Shown here piece by piece: positions 1 through 8,369 of a DNA stretch of 64,000 nt. Numbering within the stretch: position 1 is the first letter of the stretch; each line of letters begins with the position of its first letter. Source of the DNA: Microglena sp. YARC (taxonomy: Eukaryota; Chlorophyta; Chlorophyceae; Chlamydomonadales; Chlamydomonadaceae); contig CM039463.1 of NCBI GenBank assembly GCA_022414725.1, forward strand, positions 74,517,209 through 74,581,208, in the 5' to 3' direction. The notes beneath the pieces are model-generated. The model saw only the letters and a program-made list of their open reading frames with translations. It did no database searches and had not been told where the DNA came from. Made by a program: the position numbers and the translations under genes.

Positions 1-632
1 TAGCTACATGCTACCTAGCTACATGTTACCTAGCTACATGTTTCCTAGCTACATGTTACCTAGCTACATGTTACCTAGCTACATGCTACCTAGCTACATG
101 CTACCTAGCTACATGTTATCTAGCTACATGCTACCTAGCTACATGTTACCTAGCTACATGCTACCTAGCTACATGTTACCTAGCTACATGCTACCTAGCT
201 ACATGTTACCTAGCTACATGCTACCTAGCTACATGTTACCTAGCTACATGTTACCTAGCTACATGCTACCTAGCTACATGTTACCTAGCTACATGTTTCC
301 TAGCTACATGCTACCTAGCTACATGTTACCTAGCTACATGCTACCTAGCTACATGTTACCTAGCTACATGCTACCTAGCTACATGTTACCTAGCTACATG
401 CTACCTAGCTACATGTTACCTAGCTACATGCTACCTAGCTACATGTTACCTGGCTACATGCTACCTAGCTACATGTTACCTAGCTACATGTTTCCTAGCT
501 ACATGTTACCTAGCTACATGTTACCTAGCTACATGTTACCTAGCTACATGTTATCTAGCTACATGTTTTCTAGCTACATGTTAACTAGCTACATGCTACC
601 CAGCTACATGTTACCTAGCTACATGATTCCAC
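1..632 (+). repeat. 15-bp minisatellite (TAGCTACATGTTACC)n
   Basis: About 42 head-to-tail copies of a 15-base unit, alternating mainly between TAGCTACATGTTACC and TAGCTACATGCTACC with a few TTTCC, TTATC or GGCTAC variants. The unit length is a multiple of three and no unit contains an in-frame stop, so the array is open as a repeated five-residue peptide, but that is a by-product of the repeat. The unit core CTAGCTACAT also occurs inside the exon at 872-994 and its copies at 641-804, which suggests the array grew from a fragment of that exon. It probably lies in an intron of the gene whose 3' end follows. Confidence 0.9.
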
Positions 633-640
633 TTGCTGAA

Positions 641-804
641 GGTGCGAGGCGAGGACTTATCTAGCTACATCTTCAAGCTGTCAATACCAAGGGCTCTATT
701 GTCATGATCCCTGATCATTTGGATGTATTTATTCCACTTGCTTCAGGTGCGAGGTGAGGACTTCTCTAGCTATATCTCCAAGCTTTCAACACCCAGGGCT
801 CTAG
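641..804 (+). repeat. Two decayed copies of the start of the exon at 872
   Basis: Copies at about 641-697 and 747-804 match the first ~60 bases of the exon at 872-994, beginning GTGCGAGG and running through CTAGCTACATCT to the CCCAGGG segment. Both follow the same leader ATTCCACTTGCT; the second retains a CAG acceptor and the first has AAG. Neither has a donor at its 3' end. They look like duplicated acceptor plus exon-start units left in the intron, not functional cassette exons. Confidence 0.75.
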
Positions 805-871
805 ATTCATGAAGCACAATCATTATATTATATCATTATATTTTATTGTATATATTTATTTATTTATTCAG

Positions 872-2459
872 GTGCGAGGTGAGGACTTCTCTAGCTACAT
901 CTCCAAGCTGTCGACGCCCAGGGAGCTGTTGATCATGATGACTGAGATGTTTGCTCGTATTGAAGCTAATCCTGAGGGAGGTCTAACTGCACAGGTGCGT
1001 GGGTTCAGTGGGTTTTTAGCTGGGGGGGGGGGGGGGGGGGGGGGGGTCTTTCGTTTTGTGCGGTTTTAGTGGGTTTTTGGCTGTGTGTGTGTGTGTGGGG
1101 GGGGGGGGGGGGTCTTTCGTTTTGTGCGGTTTTAGTGGGGTTTTTCGTTTTTTTTTGCGGAGGCCTCCATTCTGGGGGGTGGGAGCCCCCATTGTCTCCC
1201 TGCTGTCTGTTTGTTGTGTTGTCTGTTTGTTGTGTTGTCCTAGCATGTAACCCTGGCTCTAACTGGCCCCTGGTCCTGTCGTAAAGCCTGGCTTTGGTCC
1301 ACTGCACTCAATTCCGGGGCCACCTGTCGCTCCGATAGCCAACACTCTCCGCCAGTTTTCTGTGTCGCTTGCAGCGCGCCTAGGACTTGTCAGAGGGAAT
1401 GATGACATATGTTAGACGCTTGCATTTCAATTTGTATTTGTAATTTGAATTGCATTGAAGCTAATCCAGAGTCCCTTTAGCCTACCAGGGGTTTGGGGCT
1501 TCCCCTGGACTAGGAGGTGCCCAGGCCTCCAATTTGTTTCTCATCCCGATCGATTTCTTCTGAGAATGGGGCTAAAATGGCAGGGTTTGTGGCGATGTTT
1601 TGAGCCATTTTCAGGTCATTCTGAGCACCTCATTCGGGGGGGGGGGGGGCTTGTTGTGATTAACCTTTCATCTTATGGCGATTGTGCAGGACATTGAGAT
1701 AGCCCTCACCAAGGCCATGGATCCCCCCCCCCCTCCACTCTCCTACCCCCCCCCCTCCTATCCCCCCCCCCCCTCCCTCCTGCCCCAAGCACCATGCCCC
1801 CCCCCCCCCCCCCCCCCCCCTCCTCCACTGTCCCCCCCTCCTATCCTCCCTTCCAACCCTCACCCACCCACCCCAATCACCACTCTCCCACCCTCCACTC
1901 TCTTCCCCCCATTGCAATGATTGTGCAGGACATGGAGATAGCCTCACGGGCCATGGACCCCCCCCTCCCCCCACACACACCCCATCCACTCTCGTACCCA
2001 CCCCACCCCACCCCACCCTCCACTCTCCTAACCCCACCCCTCCAATCCCCACCCTGCCCTCGAACACCACAAACCACCCCTCCACTCTCCTAAACCTCCA
2101 CTCTCCTAACCCCCACCCTCCAATTCCCCCACCCTCTGCCCCGAACACCACAAACCCAACCCTCCACTCTCCCACCCCTCCACTCTCCTAACCCCCACCC
2201 CTCCAATCCCCCCCACCCTCTGCCCCTAACACCACAAACCCACCCCTCCACTCTCCCGCCCCTCCACTCTCCTAACCCTCCAATCCCCCCCACCCCTCTA
2301 CCCCAAACACCACAAAACCACCCCTCCATTCTCATACCCCTCCACTCTCTTAACCCCCACCCCTCCAATCCCCCCACCCCTCTGTCCCCGAACACCACAG
2401 CCCCCCCCCACTCCACTGTCCCATCCCTCCTATCCTCCCCTCCAACACTCCCCCCCCCC

Positions 2460-2490
<31 letters not shown>

Positions 2491-3347
2491 GCCCCCAAGC
2501 ACCACTCTCCCACCCCTCCACTCTCCCATTCCTCCTATCCTCCCCCCAACCCTCCAACCCCCCTCCCGCCCCCAAGCACCCTCTCCCACCCCTCCACTCT
2601 CCATTCCTCCTATCCTCCCCTCCAACCCTCCAACCCCCCTCCCGCCCCAAGCACCCCTCTCCCACCCCTCCACTCTCCCATTCCTCCTATCCTCCCCTCC
2701 AACCCTCCAACCCCCCTCCCGCCCCCAAGCACCCCTCTCCCACCCCTCCACTCTCCCATTCCTCCTATCCTCCCCTCCAACCCTCCAACCCCCCTCCCGC
2801 CCCAAGCACCACTCTCCCACCCCTCCACTCTCCCATTCCTCCTATCCTCCCCTCCAACCCACTCATCATCGCAATGCTTGTGCAGGACATGAAGATGGCT
2901 GTCACCAAGGCCACGGATCCCGCCCCTCCAATCCTCTCCCCACCCCACCCCACCCCCTGCCCTGATCACCACAAACCCACCCCTCCACCCTCCTACCCCC
3001 CACCCCCCCCCCCTGCTCCCGAACGCCACAAACCCACCCTCGAATCTCCTACCCCCCACACCCCTGCCCCTGAACACCATAAAACCACCCCTCCAGTCCT
3101 CTTCCCCACCCCCCTACTCACCCCCCTGCCCCGATCACCACAAACCCACCCCTCCACTCTCTTACCCCCACCCCCCACCCCACCCTGCTCCGGAACACCA
3201 CAACCCCCCCCCCCACCCCACCCCACCCCACCCTCCCCCTGCCCCCGAACACCACAAACCCACCCATCCACTCTCTTCCCCCCCATTGCAATGATTGCAC
3301 AGGACATGGAGATAGCCGTCACCAAGGCCATGGAACAATCTGTGTAG
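872..3347 (+). CDS. 3' end of a spliced gene, product not recognised (exons 872-994 and 3303-3347)
   Basis: The gene enters from the left of the window. Exon 872-994 is preceded by a T-rich tract and CAG and followed by donor GTGCGT; it reads 41 codons in phase 0, containing the segments EDFSSYISKLSTPRELL and EMFARIEANPEGGLTAQ. The next well-formed exon is 3303-3347, after acceptor CACAG, reading DMEIAVTKAMEQSV then TAG. Phases agree (0 to 0), giving a 55-residue C-terminal tail. The intron between them (995-3302) is poly-G, GT and C-rich satellite and carries three further copies of the last exon's start at 1690, 1929 and 2885, so another copy could be an alternative exon. The peptide looks soluble and helical, with no motif I recognise. 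Earlier exons lie outside the window. Sure that it is coding, unsure of exact exon choice. Confidence 0.55.
1020..1130. repeat. Duplicated poly(G)/GT tract
   Basis: A run of about 26 G, then TCTTTCGTTTTGTGCGGTTTT, then a (GT)n and G-run, then the same TCTTTCGTTTTGTGCGG segment again: a ~75-bp unit duplicated in the intron after exon 872-994. It starts just behind the exon's donor region. Confidence 0.7.
1165..1395 (-). repeat. Dispersed repeat family R1, inverted copy
   Basis: Reads on the - strand as CCTAGG, GGCGGAGAGTGTTGG, CCAAAGCCAGGC, CAGGGTTACATGC, CAGACA repeats and a GGGGGCTCC block. The same order of blocks recurs on the + strand at 3366-3560, and in weaker form at 3790-3850, 5640-5820 and 5940-6030. 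No coding capacity or terminal structure was seen, so the class is unknown; it could be a SINE or a retroelement 3' end. Confidence 0.6.
1690..3290 (+). repeat. C-rich satellite with three copies of the terminal-exon start
   Basis: A C-rich array of irregular units related to CCCACCCCTCCACTCTCCTA. Embedded in it are copies of the terminal exon's acceptor and first ~30 bases (TTGTGCAG then GACATNGAGATAGCC and AAGGCCATGG) at about 1690-1720, 1929-1957 and 2885-2915; the intact exon with its stop is at 3303. Each copy runs straight into poly-C. The long open frames on both strands here are translated satellite. Confidence 0.8.
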
Positions 3348-3365
3348 GGCTCAGCTGAAACGTCC

Positions 3366-3560
3366 TAGGCTCGTCGCTAGCGGCGCGGAAAATTGGCGGA
3401 GAGAGTTTGCATCAGAATCGAGTGCAGCAGACACAAGTCAGTGTTTACGGCAAGGCCAGGGGACAGTAAGGGCCAGGGTTACGTGCCGACAACTTAACAG
3501 ACAGACAACCAGGAAACTGGGTGACTGTGGGGGCTCCTGCCCCCCAGAAGGGGGGGCTCC
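3366..3560 (+). repeat. Dispersed repeat family R1, direct copy
   Basis: Same blocks as the copy at 1165-1395 in the opposite orientation: CCTAGG, AATTGGCGGAGAGAGTTTG, CAGGGTTACGTGC, CAGACAGACAAC, then GGGGGCTCCTGCCCCCCAG. It starts about 20 bases after the stop codon at 3345-3347, so the two copies bracket the C-rich intron and terminal exon as a long inverted pair. Confidence 0.6.
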
Positions 3561-4328
3561 GCCAATAAGTTTCCACAGTGATCCAAGTATAGCAAGTGTG
3601 TGTGTTTGTTGCAGTGTGTATGTATGTAGATCCAAGTAGAGCAAGTGTGTGTGTATGTTAAAGCTTGCGTGTGTGTGTTTGTGAGTTTGGCTGGTCAGAA
3701 ACACTCTTGTACTGGTGTACACTGTGCTGTTGTCTAGTGTCTACCAGGTGCATGGCACGTTCCCACCCAACATGTTCCCACCCAAGTTTCGCAATGGGAT
3801 GGTGCTAACTACTGTGCTGGTGTGGCAACGGAATCGAGCGGACTGTGGCTAGTTAGTTGGCTGACGTGCCTGTCTGATCTTTAGCGCTTTCCAGACGGTT
3901 CTCTTGAGCACGCACGATGCAGCGCATGGAGGGATGCAGCATGCAGCATGGAGGTGGTGCTTACATGGTGGTGGGTATGCTGGACTCCTGTTACTTGCAC
4001 CCACATAAAGTGCCGTGATGATACAATATTTCAATGATACATACAATATTACATATATGAATGGCCCTACCAGGCGTTATCATTATCATTGCCGGTATTT
4101 TTTTATTTGCATCCATGTCTGTGCAATGAATGGAAATATATCCTTCTTTCACCTTATTGTGAGATGCTTCTTTGTCCACAATTTTAGCTGCCCTTTGCGT
4201 GGCTGATAATAATAGAAAAGGTTAGGTTGTTACGACATGTGCATGGTGTAGTTCGTGACCCCAACTCGATTGGAATCCCGTCTTCCTGTGTGATGCGTAG
4301 CATACCGAATTTGAAGCGGTGTCGCAGT
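3561..4328. other. Non-coding stretch with GT repeats and a retroelement tail
   Basis: 3590-3690 holds two related GT-rich units (AGCAAGTGTGTGTGT). 3790-3850 has a short R1-like match (GGCAACGGAATCGAGCGGAC). Near 4070 the motif CCAGGCGTTATCATTATC marks the 3' end of a retroelement family also seen at 5540, 24516, 40378 and 54593. No gene was recognised. Confidence 0.4.
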
Positions 4329-4343
4329 CAGGGTTGTTAAGGG

Positions 4344-4378
<35 letters not shown>

Positions 4379-4599
4379 GCTTCTTGAGATGCAGCCTGTT
4401 TCAAAATCTGCTTCTTGAGCCACCCGGTTTGAAAATCTGTGTCTGCGACTCACCCGCACCCTCTGAGAGTTTGAGACACTAAGTACCCTACAAAACCTGT
4501 GTCTGCAACGTAACTGACCTGCTGGATCTGCATCTGCAACGCAACGGACCCTACGACATTGAGTCTGCAACGCCAGGTGCTGCGTTCTGAACAACCCTT
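4329..4599. mobile_element. hAT-like non-autonomous element (type GTTGCGTCGCAG)
   Basis: Starts CAGGGTTGTTAAG and ends with the near-complement CTGAACAACCCTT. The flanking 8-mers GTCGCAGT and GTCACAGT match at 7 of 8, the target-duplication length of hAT elements. Inside are a ~35-base poly-G run and degenerate repeats of GTCTGCAACG on this strand, the signature of the family also present at 4747, 25027, 40173 and 53205. No transposase coding. Confidence 0.6.
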
Positions 4600-4746
4600 G
4601 TCACAGTGTGCATGACAGAACGAAAAGTGCCACAGTGTTACATTAGGATTGTAAGTTACTAGGAAAAAGGAAGAGGAGGACAAATGTAGACTTTATTTTG
4701 TTTTCTGCACCTCAATCGGTAGTTGGGCTTGCAGGGGGGTTGTCAG

Positions 4747-5114
4747 CAGGGTTGTTTATGACACTGCGTCCTTTGTCGCAGACGCAACGCTGAAGGGTCT
4801 GTTGCGTCGCAGGATGCAACATGGGAAGGATCCGTTGCGTTGCAGGACGCAGGCTATACGGTCGGTTGCGTCTTAGGCAGCAGAGCTGGGGGTCCTCCTG
4901 AAATAAGTTGGGCTTGCAGGGGGGGTGTCAGCTACAGGGTACTACAAAGGCATACGGGACTTTTGCGCACGCTTTTCCAGTCCCACTGTGCGTTTCGCGC
5001 AGTTTTTTCACCCCCCTGTGAGCGCAGCGCGCAGTTTTTGCGCTACAAAGCGCTGACCGATTTGACGTTCGTACGCTCAAGGCGCCGACCAATTTGACAA
5101 AATGTAGTACCCTG
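4747..5114. mobile_element. hAT-like non-autonomous element with perfect 8-bp TSD, possibly composite
   Basis: Bounded by CAGGGTTG and GTACCCTG, with the identical 8-mer GTTGTCAG directly outside both ends (4739-4746 and 5115-5122). The left half carries the GTTGCGTCGCAGGATGC repeats; the right half, from CAGGGTAC at 4935, resembles the shorter MITE of 7366 and 39905. The outside sequence TTGGGCTTGCAGGGGG recurs internally just before 4935, so two elements may have combined here. Confidence 0.7.
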
Positions 5115-6035
5115 GTTGTCAGCTATCAAATAGCCCAGAAGTTGAAGTAGCATGTAACAGAATGCCCCCTCCATCCTCCTCGGCTCCTCCCCTCCATGCT
5201 CTCTCCGGTGAACACAACTAGGATCCTCTAATCCTCTTGATCACCGGAGCATTGCAGGGTTGTTCAGAACTCTCTTGACACTATTTGGCTATATCCTAGA
5301 CTGTAACAAACAAACACAAATTTTCTTTGGTTTTTTTGAATAACTATATTTTGAATCCCGGCATACCGGTTGAATACTTGTGCTTTTACTGAGTCACTTT
5401 AAGAATGAAGAGTCGGGGGTTCGACTCCCCCTTTGGTCGCTCTTGCCGTTGCAGGTCGTCGTCAACCGCGATGGTAGCTTGTCCAGTTGAGGTAGGAGAC
5501 CGCTCCCCACCAGCGTACGACGGGCTCCCTTTACGCCCCACCAGGCGTTATCATTACTTTGTGCTTTTACTGCCGAAGACGGCAAGCAGCAAAAATTGCT
5601 GGCTGGAGCCATGTAATCAAGTTCAAGTTCAGGCAAGCCACGCGGCCAGTTGGCGAAGTATAATGGCTATCGGAGCGATAGGTTGCACCAGAATAGAGTG
5701 CTGGGGACCAAAGCCAGGGTTTAACGCAAGGGCCTGTCCGGGCCAGTGTTACATTCCGAGTTGCTGCCAGCATGACAGGCAAACGGACAATGGGGAGACT
5801 ATGGGGCTCCTCCCAAAAATATGTAACATATTATTATTTTACGCCCCCTTATCTTGTTCATTGTCTGAAGTTTCACAACAACAGGAACATTATTTTGGGC
5901 CCAATCCAAGAGGCAACTTCCCCTCGGCAGAAATAGCTATAGGCAGCGTTGCAAGCGACGCGGCAAATTGGCGTCGAGTGTTGGCCCCCGGAACGACAGG
6001 TGGCAACGGAATGGAGCGGACCGAAGCCAGTTGGT
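5115..6035 (+). repeat. Mixed dispersed-repeat block with retroelement tail and R1 copies
   Basis: Near 5485-5555 a stretch ending CCCCACCAGGCGTTATC matches the 3' tail of the retroelement at 40378 and 24516. 5640-5820 and 5940-6030 match family R1 (GGCTATCGGAGCGATAGG, CCAAAGCCAGGG, GACAATGGGGAGAC). At 5415-5445 GTCGGGGGTTCGACTCCCCC resembles a tRNA T-arm and B box, but no complete cloverleaf can be drawn. The 241-residue frame at 5405-6130 crosses all of these and is unlikely to be a gene. Confidence 0.5.
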
Positions 6036-6525
6036 ACAGCCCCTTAGGGGACTCAGACCTATGCGATACTTTCTTCAAATTCTTCACATTCTCAAATTTG
6101 GTCGAAAAACCGGTCAAATTAGCCAGTTAAACTGACTTCTTTCGCATGGAAGCAACATGTTTGATTCCCGCTGGGGTCGGCTTACCTCGGAAGGCACTTT
6201 TTCGCGTACGGATCTCAGGGTTGCGGAATGTGGACGCGGCGGTTTCATTTGTCGTTTCCCTCCTGTCCTGTGGGCTCAATCTAGAAACCTGGAGCATGTC
6301 TACGATTTCCCCTTAGGAAATTCGCATCTCCGTGCCAGGGTACTACTTCTTGCCAAATGCTTGACAAGGAAATCTGCTGTTTCGCACTAGTACCGGCAAG
6401 TTGCGCAGTAGCAACTGTAGCCTCGGGAGTTGCTGCACCTGCCCCCATAGAACTTCGGGGAGTCAGTGAGCTATTAACTTCGTTAGCTTTACAGGCCACC
6501 ATGTTGAATAATAATGCCATGCTAT

Positions 6526-6643
6526 ATTGATTCTTGACCCCCCAAATATTAAATTGTACGGATAAGTAAGCACCTGCTTGTGCACCTTTCACAAAGGAGG
6601 CTGTCACTGCTGCTTGACGAACATTACACCACACCCTGGGCCG
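6526..6643 (-). repeat. Dispersed repeat R2, coding-like on the - strand
   Basis: Near-match to 18129-18240: TTGATTCTTGACCC, ACGGATAAGTAAG, CTGCTTGTGCA, AAGGAGGCTG and a CCGGGCCGAC-like end. On the - strand both read related peptides (AGAYLSVQFNIWGVKNQ here; a PYLSVKFSVRRVKNQ relative at 18 kb), which suggests fragments of one dispersed coding sequence. Family unknown. Confidence 0.55.
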
Positions 6644-7365
6644 ACCTCCATATTGTTTCTATTATTAGTTTCGAAACAGTTGGCTGGCGTATCAGGCTCC
6701 GTCTCTGTCGGGGTAAATCTGGGGGCTAAAAAAAAAGATAACTCATGGGCCCTGATTTAGCTCCTCCAGACCCCTGTGCGAAGTTCTGAGACAAGTCCTA
6801 CCCCAGCATCTTGTTTGCAGGTTGCATTTTAGACGTGTCGAGTTCGTATCTGGTCATAGTTGGTCGGCCCCCTTAGGGTGACAGACCTACGCGATACTTA
6901 CGCGATATGATGCTGTTTTTTCACATCTTCACATCTTCAAATCTTCACATCTTCAAATTTCCCAAGAACGCCGGTCAAAATTGCCGGTTAATCTGACTGG
7001 CCTGAAATCTTTCCGACTCGTGCTCGATTCCCGTCGGGGGCGGATTACCTCTGTGGGCACTTTTTCGCGTATGTATCTCAGGGCTGCGGACTGTGGACGC
7101 GGCGTTTTCATTTGTCGTTTCCCTCCTGTCCTGTGGACTCAGTCTAGGGACCTGGAGCATGTCTACGATTTCCCCTCGAAGAATTCGCTTCTTCGCGACT
7201 CTCGTAGCTCATTACATCAGCGCATTGTGCTTGACAAGGAAATCTGCTCTTCCGCACTAGTTCCTGCAGGTTGCGAAGTAGCAACTGTAGCCTCGGGAGT
7301 TGCTGTACCTGCCTCCATGGAACTTCGGGAAGTCAGTGAGCAAATAAGTTCATTAGCCTTACAAG

Positions 7366-7559
7366 CAGGGTAATTCAAAGCGCGCGCTTTTGCGCTTTTG
7401 AGCGCTGACTTTTTGACCCCCTGTGCGCTTGAAGCGCAGTTTTTTGCAACCCTTTGTGGGCGCTGCAAGCATTTTTTCGCTTTTTGCACCACAAAGCGCA
7501 GTTTTTTTGTTTTCAAGTGCGCTAAAGCGCTGGCCAATTTGGCCATTTGAAGTACCCTG
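7366..7559. mobile_element. hAT-like MITE with perfect TSD and visible empty site
   Basis: 194 bp, starting CAGGGTAATTCAAA and ending TTTGAAGTACCCTG as terminal inverted repeats. The 8-mer CTTACAAG flanks both sides (7358-7365, 7560-7567). The interior alternates short GCGC-containing palindromic pieces (AAAGCGC, TTTGAGCGC). It interrupts the second copy of the duplicated block; the first copy has the continuous sequence TTTACAGGCCACCATGTTG near 6487. A second family member is at 39905-40099. Confidence 0.85.
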
Positions 7560-7654
7560 CTTACAAGGCACCAAGTTGAATAATAATTAGGGATAGGCAA
7601 TATGATGTCATATGATATCATGTCATCATATGATATCATACGATGCCGGCGGTC

Positions 7655-8048
7655 TATCAGCTATTAAGCACTTCTAAGAGTGGACAGAGATGTATGCAGC
7701 GGAGACAGACGCGCCAATCTATACACAGAGACGAGAATAACGTTACAAGCAAGGACGTACACTAAAGGACACCAGCGGTGGGCGAAGTGGATGCCTGTAA
7801 CCTGAATAGACCCTAAGCCCGGATCTTGTCACCCTGACACCGTTTAACACAGGACATGTCAGGGAGAGACCGATAAGACACAGAGAGACAGGCAGTCAAT
7901 AGGAAGCTGACACTGAGTCACTAAAGGATGACTCAGTTCTACGGGAAGCTATCACTATGGGAAGCTATCAGGGCCGATAGTTCTAAGGGAGTACATAAGT
8001 AGTCACCAAGTCATAAAACGCTTGAGAGCACCGCAATTCATGCTGACA
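7655..8048 (-). repeat. Copia-1 3' LTR
   Basis: 394 bp, reading TGTCAGCATGAATTGCGG to AGCTATTAAGAGC-like end AGCTGATA on the - strand. It differs from the LTR at 14288-14681 at only three positions by eye, which implies recent insertion. It contains a short tandem GATAGCTTCCC repeat. Outer flank is CGGTC. Confidence 0.93.
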
Positions 8049-8369
8049 CTCCACCTATGACACAGGTGACATACAATACTACTACTCCACCTATGGCACT
8101 GGGGACATAGAACTATGTGTAACAGATTAAAAAAAAATTAAAGAACTCCGAAAAAACGAGAGAACTTCAAATGTAACCCAAAGGGTGTAAATGAAGGAAT
8201 GGACCAAGGCAAAATACCAAAGAGTGCCAAGGGAGAAAAGAGGATAACCGAATATCAATGACGGGTAACAACGGTATAGAAAACCCGATCCGGGAATAGG
8301 AACCTAATGCCATACAATGATAACCAAAAAAACAAGAAACGTATGTAACCAAAAAACTAAAAAATGACC
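8049..8369 (-). promoter_or_regulatory. Copia-1 3' non-coding region with two polypurine-tract-like motifs
   Basis: On the - strand CATAGGTGGAG lies directly before the 3' LTR (TGTCAGC), where the plus-strand primer tract of an LTR element should be. A second CATAGGTGGAG lies about 40 bases upstream. Both are kept in the same positions in Copia-2 (47850-47893). Confidence 0.6.

Larger units (their letters stand above)
6036..7600. repeat. Tandemly duplicated ~480-bp block (6036-6515 and 6862-7595)
   Basis: The two copies share in order GACCTACGCGATACTT, repeated TTCACATCTTCAAA, the segment around GATTCCCGTCGGGG, TTTTTCGCGTA, GGACGCGGCGTTTTC, CTCCTGTCCTGTGG, GGAGCATGTCTACGATTTCC, and GTAGCAACTGTAGCCTCGGG. 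The second copy is interrupted by the MITE at 7366-7559; the first shows the uninterrupted site near 6487. On the - strand each copy translates to a related peptide containing ATPEATVATAQLAGTSA, so the block may derive from a coding sequence of unknown identity. Confidence 0.65.

Noticed and set aside
8..664. 218-residue open frame of five-residue repeats
   Set aside because: Product of the 15-bp minisatellite, whose unit is a multiple of three without stops; no independent coding signal.
5415..5445. Possible tRNA from GGGGGTTCGACTCCCCC
   Set aside because: Only a T-arm-like hairpin is present; no acceptor, D or anticodon stem can be paired around it.
5405..6130. 241-residue + strand frame
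   Set aside because: Crosses a retroelement tail and two R1 repeat copies and has no recognisable domain.
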